From Bacteroidales bacterium (GTDB lineage: Bacteria > Bacteroidota > Bacteroidia > Bacteroidales > WCHB1-69): DNA of 14,792 nt. The notes beneath the pieces were generated by a model, which did not search any database, was not told the origin of the DNA, and saw only the letters and a program-made list of their open reading frames with translations. Below are positions 1 to 6,499 of this stretch, piece by piece. The DNA is taken from NCBI GenBank assembly GCA_017964755.1, contig JAGCRI010000177.1, forward strand, positions 1 through 14,792. Direction: 5' to 3'. A program made the translations under genes and the position numbers. Each line of letters opens with the position of its first letter. The stretch's first letter is position 1.

Positions 1-7
1 GGGCAGG

Positions 8-673
8 ATGAACAGCAGTTGCTATGACCCTATCCGAACCATGGCCAAGATGACGGATGAAGTGATTGTGGCTTTTTCGGGCGGGAAGGAAAGCGTTGTG
101 GTATTAGACCTGTGTATGAGACATTTCAAGCGGGTAGTGCCATTTTTCATGTATTACATTCCCGGGGTTTCATTTCAGGAAAAGCAGATGCGGTGGTATG
201 AAGCCAAGTACGGCATAACGATTGAACGGCTGCCGCACTTTGAACTGTCTAACATGCTGCGGTACGGCACTTTCAGGAATGAAGACCTGTCGGTGCCGAT
301 AATAGATATTAACGACATTTACGCGTGGATGCGTGCGAAATACGGGATTTATTGGATTGCTGCGGGCGAAAGAAGCGGAGATTCGGTTATTCGTGGTGCG
401 ATGATAAAGCATTCCGGCAGCATAGACAATAAGCGCGTTCGGTTCTATCCTGTGGCATGGTGGAGCAAAAACGAAATATTGGAGTACATCAAATTCAAAA
501 GGCTTTATCTGGCGATTGATTCACGAACGTTTGGGGCATCATTTGAGAGCGTGAACACTCGCTCTTTTTTATTCTTGAAGGAGCATTTTCCCAGCGACTA
601 CGAACGCGCGTTGCAGATGTTTCCGCTTGCGGAAGGCGCGGTTAAGAGGTTTGAAGCGTATGGCAAAGAGTAA
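8..673 (+). CDS. PAPS-reductase-like PP-loop protein (IbrA-like)
   Basis: This is an adenine-nucleotide alpha-hydrolase (PP-loop) protein of the phosphoadenosine-phosphosulfate reductase family. The ATP-binding loop is VAFSGGKESVVV at about residues 22-33. AGERSGDSVIRG near residues 119-130 matches the family's GxRxxDS element, and YPVAWWSKNEILEYI near 146-160 matches the region before the substrate helix. Family members activate a substrate with ATP; in phages the real substrate is usually unknown and assimilatory sulfate reduction is unlikely. The next gene encodes a ParB-like protein whose start overlaps this stop, so the pair resembles IbrA/IbrB of E. coli prophages. The reading frame stays open to the left edge and the ATG at 8 has no good ribosome binding site, so the true start may lie outside the window or at the ATG at 41. 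Family assignment is firm; function is not. Confidence 0.8.
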   Translation: MNSSCYDPIRTMAKMTDEVIVAFSGGKESVVVLDLCMRHFKRVVPFFMYYIPGVSFQEKQMRWYEAKYGITIERLPHFELSNMLRYGTFRNEDLSVPIIDINDIYAWMRAKYGIYWIAAGERSGDSVIRGAMIKHSGSIDNKRVRFYPVAWWSKNEILEYIKFKRLYLAIDSRTFGASFESVNTRSFLFLKEHFPSDYERALQMFPLAEGAVKRFEAYGKE

Positions 674-1331
674 ATTCCAAAATTTTGAGATGGAGACAAT
701 CAATCGGCGGAATATCAAAAACGCCGACTATAACCCGCGATACATGGGTGAGAAGGAGAAGAAAAAGCTGCGGGCGGCCTTGAAGGAGAACGGGCTGGTT
801 TCAGCTTTGACATGGAATAAGCGGACTGGAAATCTGGTCGGCGGGCATCAGCGGCTTGAACAGTTGGATGCGCTTGAAAAGAGCGACGATTACGACTTGA
901 CTGTGTGCGTAATTGACGTCGATGAAAAACAGGAAGCCAAGCTGAATGTCCAGCTCAATAACCCGTCAATGCAAGGCGAGTGGGATGTTGGCAAGCTGTT
1001 CGAAATGACGGAAGAATTTGACCTTTCCATGGCTGACATGGGCTTTTCCGAGGTCGAGGCGTCTTTGCTGTTTGACGGCGATGAACGGTTCACGGAACTG
1101 TTTGAAACGCCGGAGGCGACGGGCGAGAAAGATAAGATGCGCGATATAAAATCGGCGCGGGTCAACATGGTGAAAGATTACCACGATGAGGGCCGCACCG
1201 ATTACATGGTTGTGGTCGTGTTCAAGGATGCAAAAGAACGCGCCGACTTTATGCGGCGCATTCATGTCCCCAATTATGAGGAATATATCACTGTTGAGCA
1301 GGTAAATAGGTTATTGGAATCAGATATTTGA
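660..1331 (+). CDS. ParB-like N-terminal domain protein (IbrB-like)
   Basis: This 223-aa protein has a ParB/sulfiredoxin-fold N-terminal domain. The diagnostic segment is VGGHQRLEQL near residues 60-69, preceded by a YNPRYM segment and followed by LNNPSMQGEWD, which matches the usual N-N-P/D region of phage ParB-like proteins. There is no DNA-partition HTH domain, so a chromosome-partition role is unlikely. Many phage members are associated with nucleic-acid modification or nuclease activity. I place the start at ATG 660 because AGAGG lies about 10 bases upstream; a TTG at 627 is possible but has no site. It overlaps the PP-loop gene by 14 bases, implying translational coupling. Its 3' end overlaps the opposing ASCH gene by 44 bases. 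Confidence 0.82.
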   Translation: MAKSKFQNFEMETINRRNIKNADYNPRYMGEKEKKKLRAALKENGLVSALTWNKRTGNLVGGHQRLEQLDALEKSDDYDLTVCVIDVDEKQEAKLNVQLNNPSMQGEWDVGKLFEMTEEFDLSMADMGFSEVEASLLFDGDERFTELFETPEATGEKDKMRDIKSARVNMVKDYHDEGRTDYMVVVVFKDAKERADFMRRIHVPNYEEYITVEQVNRLLESDI

Positions 1332-1737
1332 GCGTGTATTCATTCGCCAGTTGGTCAAGCTCCTCGTCGGTCGCGTCTTCGGGCGCGTCGTCGTCAACGT
1401 ACTTGATAAGCGAATCATCGACGTCAAACAAGCCCAATCTGCCGCGAACTTTTATGGGGTAAATCGGGTATGGGTTGGCGAGAATCCACGCATAGCACTT
1501 TTCGGATGGCATTTCTGTCATGCCTGCGGCTTCGAGATGTTCCTCGGTGAACGGTACGACGTCAAGCAGCTCGACGGTGGAATACGCGTAACCGCTGATA
1601 AAGCCTTCCATGGGGCGCTTGCCTGCGCAGATTAGCAGCTCGCCGCGATAGTTGGTCTTCCATGTTCTGCATTCTACGGTCTTCGTGCCTTCCGCGATAT
1701 AGGCGCAGTAATCGGGGTCAATCGTGATGGCTTTCAA
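1288..1737 (-). CDS. ASCH-domain protein 1
   Basis: This 149-aa protein is built around an ASCH (PUA-like) domain. The start MKAITIDPDYCAYIAEGTK and the core GTKTVECRTW at about residues 17-26 fit the family's GxKxxExR signature. PYPIYPIKVRGRLGLFDVD forms the typical C-terminal strand pair. ASCH domains bind RNA or modified nucleotides and some members are ribonucleases; the role here is unknown. The start is TTG (1735-1737), supported by an AAGGAGGA site that is also the last codons of the upstream gene, and by alignment with that paralog, which starts at the same point with ATG. It is the last gene of a minus-strand operon and ends inside the opposing ParB-like gene. Confidence 0.8.
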   Translation of the reverse strand: MKAITIDPDYCAYIAEGTKTVECRTWKTNYRGELLICAGKRPMEGFISGYAYSTVELLDVVPFTEEHLEAAGMTEMPSEKCYAWILANPYPIYPIKVRGRLGLFDVDDSLIKYVDDDAPEDATDEELDQLANEYTLKYLIPITYLPAQQ

Positions 1738-1740
1738 TAG

Positions 1741-2337
1741 TTATTCCTCCTTCATCGGCTTATTGCCGTTAATAAAGCATTTATAGGTGCCGCCGAGGGC
1801 GTCTTCCACTTCTTGCGGTAATGGGTCATTGGCATATAGCAGGTCTGTGTTTTCGCTCAAAGCATACGCAAGCCCTGCCGCTATTGGGTTCGTGTTGGGC
1901 GGGTATATCAGCGGGAAGTAATACGCCAGATAGAACTTTTCCGCATAGAGCGCAAATTGTTCATCTGTCATGCTGCCGACTTGCGGAACGTGCATGTACT
2001 TGATGTCGGGTTCGCCAGCTTCGAACAGCCCAACGCGGCCGCTGATTTTGAACGGCTGTATCGGCTTGATGTCGCTGAATGCCCACGCATAACGTGCCCC
2101 TGTCGGCATGGTGTCCATCATTGCGGGTTGCAGGTGTTCTTCCGTAAACGGAACTACATCGGCGATAGTGGCGACACACAGGGCGTAGCCGTGGATGCGG
2201 TCTTGGAATTTCAGCCTTGCGCCAGAGCACACCAAAACCGGCCCACGGTAGACAGTAGGCACGGTTCGGCAGTCGATTGTCTTCTCGCCGGTGAGTATGC
2301 GCCACGCATATTCGGCGTCGTATGATAGTGCTTTCAT
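1741..2337 (-). CDS. ASCH-domain protein 2 (paralog)
   Basis: This 198-aa protein is a clear paralog of the gene immediately downstream. It begins MKALSYDAEYAWRILTGEKT, has the ASCH signature GEKTIDCRTV, and shares VVPFTEEHL and the GRVGLF strand with its neighbour. It carries about 50 extra C-terminal residues without recognisable motifs. The ATG start is preceded by AGAAAGGAGG at a short spacing. Its final codons (MKEE, stop) encode the Shine-Dalgarno of the next gene, so the two are tightly coupled. Both probably come from the promoter at 2595-2623. A role in binding RNA or modified nucleotides is inferred from the family only. Confidence 0.78.
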   Translation of the reverse strand: MKALSYDAEYAWRILTGEKTIDCRTVPTVYRGPVLVCSGARLKFQDRIHGYALCVATIADVVPFTEEHLQPAMMDTMPTGARYAWAFSDIKPIQPFKISGRVGLFEAGEPDIKYMHVPQVGSMTDEQFALYAEKFYLAYYFPLIYPPNTNPIAAGLAYALSENTDLLYANDPLPQEVEDALGGTYKCFINGNKPMKEE

Positions 2338-2350
2338 GTCCCTCCTTTCT

Positions 2351-2377
2351 GCCCGCGTACTATGCCCACGGGCGGGC
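2351..2377 (-). other. Hairpin just upstream of ASCH gene 2
   Basis: GCCCGC and GCGGGC form a 6-bp stem with a 15-base loop in the 48-base spacer between the 55-aa gene and the ASCH gene. It ends a few bases before the AGAAAGGAGG site. It has no T-run, so I read it as a possible mRNA stability or translation element rather than a terminator. Confidence 0.35.
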
Positions 2378-2385
2378 GGCTTTGG

Positions 2386-2553
2386 TTAGTTATACATGTC
2401 GTCGATGTCGGCGCAAATGGTTTCTATGGCGTACTCCACAGAGCACTTCTCTACGCCGTCCCAGCGGGCAGATTCAACCATTTTGACCGCTTCATTGCGG
2501 GCGGCTTGCTCGCTGTAGCCGCAGGCTTTTAGCCAGTTGATTATCTTCTTCAT
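2386..2553 (-). CDS. Small hypothetical protein (55 aa)
   Basis: I do not recognise this 55-aa protein (MKKIINWLKACGYSEQAARN...). It is predicted helical with an acidic C-terminus (ICADIDDMYN), no cysteine cluster and no membrane segment. The start at 2553 is preceded by AAGGAGA with good spacing; an in-frame ATG 42 bases further upstream has no such site. It is the first gene after the strong minus-strand promoter at 2595-2623 and lies upstream of the two ASCH genes, so it probably heads that operon. Confidence 0.65.
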   Translation of the reverse strand: MKKIINWLKACGYSEQAARNEAVKMVESARWDGVEKCSVEYAIETICADIDDMYN

Positions 2554-2594
2554 GGTGGTCTCCTTCCTGTCGCTGTATTCTTGCTTACGATGCA

Positions 2595-2623
2595 ATTATA
2601 ACCCCTTCGCGAGCTATTGTCAA
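2595..2623 (-). promoter_or_regulatory. Consensus sigma-A promoter, minus strand
   Basis: On the minus strand, TTGACA (2618-2623) and TATAAT (2595-2600) are separated by exactly 17 bases, a perfect consensus promoter. It would start transcription near 2588 and serve the 55-aa gene and both ASCH genes. The sequence around its -35 box is shared with the promoter at 5543-5571. Confidence 0.88.
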
Positions 2624-2679
2624 TAGGGTTTGGGCGATTTCATAAAATCTTAATAATTATTCTTTTAGGAGTGATTTTA

Positions 2680-4803
2680 ATGGGCAAAACGATTGAGCAG
2701 TTGACCTATCATATAGAGTGGTTGCCGCCAGAAGAACTGATTCCGTATGCAGGGAACGCGAAGCTACACGACGAGAAAAACGTCGCGAACATTGCGAACA
2801 GCATTGCGCGATACGGCTGGCAGCAGAACGTGACTATCACGAAAGACAGGGAAATCATCATCGGGCACGGGCGAAAGCTGGCAGCGGAGCGTTTGGGCGT
2901 GCTGGTGCCGTGCAAGGTGATTGAGGATGACCTGACAGAAGACGATATCCGAGAGCTGCGAATCGCTGACAACCTTACGCATGACGGTCAATATGATTGG
3001 GATGCCATGAACGCGGAGATTGAACAGTTTGGTTTGGAGTTTGCGGGGTTTGACTTTGACTTTGCCGAACAGCTTGACGGCGAGGGCGACGAGGAGCCTG
3101 CGGGCGAGGTCGAGGAAGATGACTTCGACGAGGAGCCGCCAGAGGAGCCGATGGTCAAGCTGGGCGATGTGTTCATGGTCGGCAGACACAGACTCATGTG
3201 CGGCGACGCGACGAGCATTGGCGATGTGGAAAAGCTGATGGAGGGTGCGCGTGCGGATGTGCTGCTGACTGACCCGCCTTACAACGTGAACTATGACAAC
3301 CACGAAAAACAGGTGATGAAACACAGGTCAAACAAGCGTCAGGAAAGCGGGCGGAACGTCAAGATATCCAATGACAAGATGGACGAGGATGTGTTCATCC
3401 AATTTCTGACTGACGCGTTCACAAACGCTGACATGGCAATGAAACCCGGCGCTGTGTTTTACGTTTGGTATAGCGACTTGCGGGTGTACAGCTTTGTTTC
3501 GGCGCTGCGCAATACAGCTTGGAAAGTTCACGAAAACCTGATTTGGAATAAAAACCGTTTGACCATCGGGCGGTACGACTATCAGTGGAAACACGAGAGC
3601 TGCCAACCTGCTGGGACTATGGTGCTGACGCCGAACGGTGAGGTTCCGATAGAACAGCTAAAGGATGGCGACAGGGTTGTTGGCTATTTCTCGATGCAAA
3701 ATGAAGCTCGTGGGTTTAGGAACGGAATAGAAGTTAAAACGGCAAAGAGAAACTATAACGGCGTGTTATATGGTGTTTGCGTAGATGGCCGGGAAACATG
3801 GGTGACGAATAATCATAGGTTCACGATTAAGTTTAATCCCAACCCTAAAAGGCCGTATTGCAATTATTTGATGCGGCGCGGCAACTGGTGGCGTGTTGGT
3901 GTTACAAGAACATACGATGCAAGAGGCTTTTGCGTAAAACACAGGTTTGACCAAGAACATGCAGATGAAGCGTGGATTATAGACACTTATGAAACGCTTG
4001 TTGATGCGCAAATAGGGGAACAAATGCTTGCTGTCAAGTATGGAATACCTTATTCTCATTGGGAAGTGAGCAGGTATAATCGTACATTGCAAAGGACTGA
4101 AAAACAAATTCAGTGGCTTTATGACCAACTTGATTTAGATGTGCTTGATACTAATGCTAAAAAAATGCTGTCTGATTACGGTCGAGACATAAAATATCCG
4201 TTGATAACAAAGGACAACAAACGAAATGCGTATAGCAGACGTGTGACAGCCAGAATAAACGCTTGCAATCTGATTCCTGATTTGATGCTTGTGCCGGTGC
4301 TGCTAAAGGATGATTCTGTGGAGTTTAAGCCGATTGATGAAATAAAATATAAACCTCATAACGATTTGGTTTATTCGCTTGAGGTTAAAACTTACGGGCA
4401 TTATATCGCAGATGGAATCATTACTCATAATTGCCTTTACGGATGGAAGCAGGGCGCGGAGCACTTGTGGGCAAGCGACAGGAAACAGACCAGTGTCATT
4501 GACTTTGGTTCATCGTTGCGGAACACACTGCATCCCACCATGAAGCCTATTGGGTTGTTCGATTACTGCATTAAGAACAATACAAAGGGCGGCGACGTCG
4601 TGCTTGATTTGTTCGCGGGTTCAGGTACAACACTGATGGCTTGTGAACAGAACGGCAGAACGGCGTATTGCATGGAGATAAGCCCGGCGTATGTTGAGTT
4701 GATAGTAAAGCGGTACATGCAATTCACGGGCAAGGGCGACGAGGTGTTCTTGCTGCGGGATGGCGAGCGCATTCCGTGCGGCGATATGTTCAGGGAAGAA
4801 TAG
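2680..4803 (+). CDS. ParB-domain DNA methyltransferase interrupted by an intein
   Basis: The 707-aa precursor has a ParB-like N-terminal domain (residues about 14-100, with GHGRKLAAERLG and RIADNLTHDGQYDW), an acidic linker (about 133-157) and a beta-class amino-methyltransferase domain. The catalytic motif IV DPPY is at 198-201 and the SAM-binding motif I FAGSG is at 645-649. HPTMKP at 618-623 is typical of N6-adenine/N4-cytosine phage enzymes. The methyltransferase is split at residue 308 by a 277-aa intein, so the spliced enzyme would be about 430 aa. The start is ATG 2680 with AGGAG eight bases upstream; an earlier TTG lacks a site. It presumably methylates phage DNA, perhaps against host restriction. 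It diverges from the ASCH operon. I see no convincing plus-strand promoter in the short gap. Confidence 0.92.
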   Translation: MGKTIEQLTYHIEWLPPEELIPYAGNAKLHDEKNVANIANSIARYGWQQNVTITKDREIIIGHGRKLAAERLGVLVPCKVIEDDLTEDDIRELRIADNLTHDGQYDWDAMNAEIEQFGLEFAGFDFDFAEQLDGEGDEEPAGEVEEDDFDEEPPEEPMVKLGDVFMVGRHRLMCGDATSIGDVEKLMEGARADVLLTDPPYNVNYDNHEKQVMKHRSNKRQESGRNVKISNDKMDEDVFIQFLTDAFTNADMAMKPGAVFYVWYSDLRVYSFVSALRNTAWKVHENLIWNKNRLTIGRYDYQWKHESCQPAGTMVLTPNGEVPIEQLKDGDRVVGYFSMQNEARGFRNGIEVKTAKRNYNGVLYGVCVDGRETWVTNNHRFTIKFNPNPKRPYCNYLMRRGNWWRVGVTRTYDARGFCVKHRFDQEHADEAWIIDTYETLVDAQIGEQMLAVKYGIPYSHWEVSRYNRTLQRTEKQIQWLYDQLDLDVLDTNAKKMLSDYGRDIKYPLITKDNKRNAYSRRVTARINACNLIPDLMLVPVLLKDDSVEFKPIDEIKYKPHNDLVYSLEVKTYGHYIADGIITHNCLYGWKQGAEHLWASDRKQTSVIDFGSSLRNTLHPTMKPIGLFDYCIKNNTKGGDVVLDLFAGSGTTLMACEQNGRTAYCMEISPAYVELIVKRYMQFTGKGDEVFLLRDGERIPCGDMFREE
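3601..4431 (+). mobile_element. Intein within the DNA methyltransferase
   Basis: The coding sequence inserts 277 residues (308-584) starting with Cys and ending HN before Cys585. Block A reads CQPAGTMVLTPNGEVPIEQL followed by KDGDRVVGY. Block B is the TNNH at 376-379. The C-terminal blocks read VYSLEVKTYGHYIADG, then IITHN|C. Nucleophiles Cys308, His583, Asn584 and Cys585 are all intact, so splicing should work. Removing it joins YQWKHES to CLYGWKQGAEH, which restores an uninterrupted conserved stretch of these methyltransferases. It is longer than a mini-intein (about 130-150 aa). About 140 residues between blocks B and F carry an extra domain, with no LAGLIDADG motif seen. Third codon positions look richer in A/T than the flanking exteins, which suggests horizontal arrival. 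Confidence 0.93.
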
Positions 4804-4811
4804 CGGGGCGC

Positions 4812-4838
4812 AAAAAAAGCCCCGGCGCGGGCCGGGGC
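4812..4838 (-). terminator. Intrinsic terminator, minus strand
   Basis: A perfect 8-bp GC stem, GCCCCGGC/GCCGGGGC (4819-4838) with a four-base loop, is followed on the minus strand by seven T's (4818-4812). It lies directly after the stop of the 88-aa minus-strand gene. The convergent methyltransferase gene ends eight bases away, and on the plus strand the hairpin has no T-run. Confidence 0.85.
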
Positions 4839-4856
4839 GGGCGTATAAACAGGGGT

Positions 4857-5123
4857 TTATTTAGCTTCGTCGCTCCACCAGATTTCGCGGGCTTCGCCTT
4901 CGCAAAATACAACGCAGATGTTGACGGGGGCGGCGGTGAAATGCTGCTGTACGTCGCCGGGGATATGTTCGGTGCCTTCTCGGTAGGCGGGCATTTCTTC
5001 CAGATTCTCCAGATATGCGGCGGTGTCGCCTTCCCATTCTTCGCCGTGAGGGGCTTCCATGATTTCGCCCATTTGGCGGGCGTCGTCGGGGCCAGTGATG
5101 GCAGAGTAGTAAATACGCTTCAT
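4857..5123 (-). CDS. Small acidic hypothetical protein (88 aa)
   Basis: I do not recognise this protein. It starts MKRIYYSAITGPDDARQMGE, is acidic, contains PVNICVVFCEGEAREIWWSD near its end, and has no signal peptide or membrane segment. The start at 5123 is preceded by AGGGAG with normal spacing; an in-frame ATG 18 bases upstream would place the site inside the coding region. It forms a one-gene transcription unit, with its own promoter (5147-5175) and a strong terminator (4812-4838). That arrangement is typical of small phage early or anti-host genes, but such a role is only inference. Confidence 0.72.
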   Translation of the reverse strand: MKRIYYSAITGPDDARQMGEIMEAPHGEEWEGDTAAYLENLEEMPAYREGTEHIPGDVQQHFTAAPVNICVVFCEGEAREIWWSDEAK

Positions 5124-5146
5124 AGTATTATCTCCCTTCAAAATTG

Positions 5147-5175
5147 ATTATATCATGTTGCCGGGGCGGGGTCAA
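5147..5175 (-). promoter_or_regulatory. Sigma-A promoter with dyad over -35, minus strand
   Basis: On the minus strand TTGACC (5170-5175) and TATAAT (5147-5152) are 17 bases apart, giving a start near 5140. GTCAACCCG (5171-5179) and CGGGTGAC (5193-5200) form an imperfect inverted repeat overlapping the -35 box, a possible operator. Confidence 0.78.
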
Positions 5176-5229
5176 CCCGCACGGCGGTTGAACGGGTGAC
5201 GGCGGGGGCGGGCGCGGCGTTGGTGGCGA

Positions 5230-5478
5230 TTAAACTCGCTTGTAGCCTTTGGCGATAAGCGCCTTGAAGATTTCATTGCCTTTGGCCCTTCCGGCGTCGT
5301 CGGCGTCGAACCTTTCGGCGTCAAGGAACTTCGGGAAAGAACCACGCTTCGCGCTTCGGGTGTAGTGCTGAATTTGAAGGAATGGGGCAAGGTGCCCAAC
5401 CTGCTCGGTGCTGAAAATGTAACCATCAACGCGGTATGCGTTTATGCCGACTTTGAATGTCTTTTCAATGCACATCAT
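5230..5478 (-). CDS. Small hypothetical protein (82 aa)
   Basis: I do not recognise this 82-aa protein. It contains YRVDGYIFSTEQVGHL, a basic stretch RSAKRGSFPKFL, and an alpha-helical C-terminus ending IFKALIAKGYKRV. The start is one of two adjacent ATGs (5478 or 5475). GAAAGGAG lies five bases before the first and eight before the second, so either is possible. It has its own promoter at 5543-5571. No terminator is visible before the next minus-strand gene, whose promoter lies 55 bases after this stop, so some read-through is likely. Confidence 0.65.
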   Translation of the reverse strand: MMCIEKTFKVGINAYRVDGYIFSTEQVGHLAPFLQIQHYTRSAKRGSFPKFLDAERFDADDAGRAKGNEIFKALIAKGYKRV

Positions 5479-5542
5479 TGTAACTCCTTTCGGCTGTCGT
5501 GGGGTTCGTGCCTGCGGCGCAATCATTACTGATTGCACTATA

Positions 5543-5571
5543 ATAATAGCGCTATAGCGAGTAAATGTCAA
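5543..5571 (-). promoter_or_regulatory. Sigma-A promoter, minus strand, with shared upstream box
   Basis: On the minus strand TTGACA (5566-5571) and TATTAT (5543-5548) are separated by 17 bases. The sequence just upstream and around the -35 box (CGCTCAAA...CCTATTGACA...CTCGC) closely matches that at the promoter 2595-2623, apart from one inserted base. It serves the 82-aa gene. Confidence 0.8.
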
Positions 5572-5617
5572 TAGGTATTTGAGCGTTTAACAAACTGTTT
5601 ACAATCGGGGAATTCGG

Positions 5618-5690
5618 GGCTTGTGGGCGTAGAACACGCGCGGCGTCACGCGGGCGTAGAAGGCACACAGGGCGGCTTGTGGCGGCTTAC
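5618..5690. repeat. Short direct repeats upstream of terS (possible pac/cos region)
   Basis: GGCTTGTGG occurs at 5618-5626 and 5674-5682. GGGCGTAGAA occurs at 5625-5634 and 5652-5661. GGCGGCTT is repeated in tandem at 5671-5688. No gene with a credible start covers 5479-5932; apart from these repeats the gap holds the minus-strand promoter, the plus-strand late-type promoter and its hairpin. Clustered repeats next to the small terminase gene are a common feature of packaging sites, but the assignment is speculative. Confidence 0.35.
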
Positions 5691-5774
5691 GTCGGGAATA
5701 CATGGGGAAATGCCATAAAACGCCTTATGCGGGCGCGTAGGGGCTTACAGCGCCATGTAGGGCGATTCTCCGGC

Positions 5775-5833
5775 TTTGCCCCTGCTTTGCCCCTGCTTTG
5801 CGTCTTTTCAAATTGCAATTACTATGATATAAT
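5775..5833 (+). promoter_or_regulatory. Late-type promoter copy 1 (three TTTGC repeats)
   Basis: TTTGC lies at 5775, 5786 and 5797 (11-bp period). It is followed after 3 bp by TTTTCAA (5805-5811) and after exactly 16 bp by TATAAT (5828-5833), with an extended -10 TG at 5825-5826. The predicted start is near 5840. It serves terS and terL. The -35 is a weak match to TTGACA, which fits an activator-dependent promoter. Two other copies in the window have the same geometry. Confidence 0.85.
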
Positions 5834-5864
5834 TATGCTACTACTAATAGGGCAAATACTTGCG

Positions 5865-5894
5865 GCGCTTGCCACTTCGGCGGGCGTCTTTTTT
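5865..5894 (+). terminator. Hairpin plus T-run in the terS leader
   Basis: GCGCTTGCC (5865-5873) pairs with GGCGGGCGT (5879-5887), with G-T wobbles, around a five-base loop. Six T's follow (5889-5894). It lies about 25 bases after the predicted transcription start and upstream of the terS ribosome binding site, so it may act as an attenuator. Confidence 0.7.
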
Positions 5895-5932
5895 GCGCGT
5901 ATTTACCTATCAAACCAAAGGGGGAGATTACC

Positions 5933-6499
5933 ATTGCACGCACAAAAAAGCCTGATTGGAATGCCATACGCGCAGAGTATATCGCGGGCGGAATAAGCCA
6001 ACGGGCACTTGCGGATAAGTACAAAGTCGGCGAAAGCACATTGCTGCAACGGGCGAATGCCGAAAAGTGGAATAAATTAAGGAAGGAAGCCGCTGACAAA
6101 TCCGTAAAAAAGGCGCAACAGGAAGTGGCGAAGAAAACTGCGGATGCCGCTGCGGCTAATGCGGTCAAGCTGGAAAAGGCGCGGTCGATGCTCATTGATA
6201 GAATTTTGATTGCCATTGAGCAGATGCCGGAAAAGGGCGGAACGCGCGTCAGGCAAAGCCAACTGGATAAGAACACCGGCAAGCAAATGTCGGTCGATTA
6301 CGACTTGGCTACTCTCGTGCAAGCCTTCGAAAAGCTGTCAAACGGCGCAACGGCAGATTACGAGCGGCAGAAACAATTCGCGCGGGAGAACAACACGACT
6401 ATGATGACTTATGCGGACTTGTTCAAGAGACCCGCACGGATGCGCACCATAGAGGAAGTCACGAACACAGACGACGTGGGCGGTGGCGACGATGTATAA
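5933..6499 (+). CDS. terS: Terminase small subunit, ATT start
   Basis: The 188-aa product reads MARTKKPDWNAIRAEYIAGG, then ISQRALADKYKVGESTL, then LQRANAEKWNKLR. This is the N-terminal helix-turn-helix DNA-binding module typical of phage small terminases, followed by a long helical, Lys/Ala-rich oligomerisation region and a polar tail. The first in-frame ATG/GTG/TTG is a TTG at 6041, which would remove the whole HTH. AGGGGGAG (5919-5926) stands six bases before an ATT at 5933, so ATT (first residue Met) is the best start. A TTG at 5934 is out of frame. The TerS complex recognises phage DNA and hands it to TerL. The 3' end overlaps terL by 8 bases. It is transcribed from the promoter at 5775-5833. 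Confidence 0.88.
   Translation: MARTKKPDWNAIRAEYIAGGISQRALADKYKVGESTLLQRANAEKWNKLRKEAADKSVKKAQQEVAKKTADAAAANAVKLEKARSMLIDRILIAIEQMPEKGGTRVRQSQLDKNTGKQMSVDYDLATLVQAFEKLSNGATADYERQKQFARENNTTMMTYADLFKRPARMRTIEEVTNTDDVGGGDDV

Noticed and set aside
2617..2648. Plus-strand promoter TTGTCA...TAAAAT for the methyltransferase
   Set aside because: The spacer is 20 bases and the match is partly the reverse of the minus-strand promoter.
4776..5147. Plus-strand open frame opposite the 88-aa gene
   Set aside because: The minus-strand gene has a promoter, ribosome site and terminator; this frame has none and is low-complexity.
5679..5996. Plus-strand open frame of 105 codons across the terS leader
   Set aside because: It covers the promoter, the hairpin and the terS ribosome site, has no ribosome site, and its protein shows no recognisable domain.
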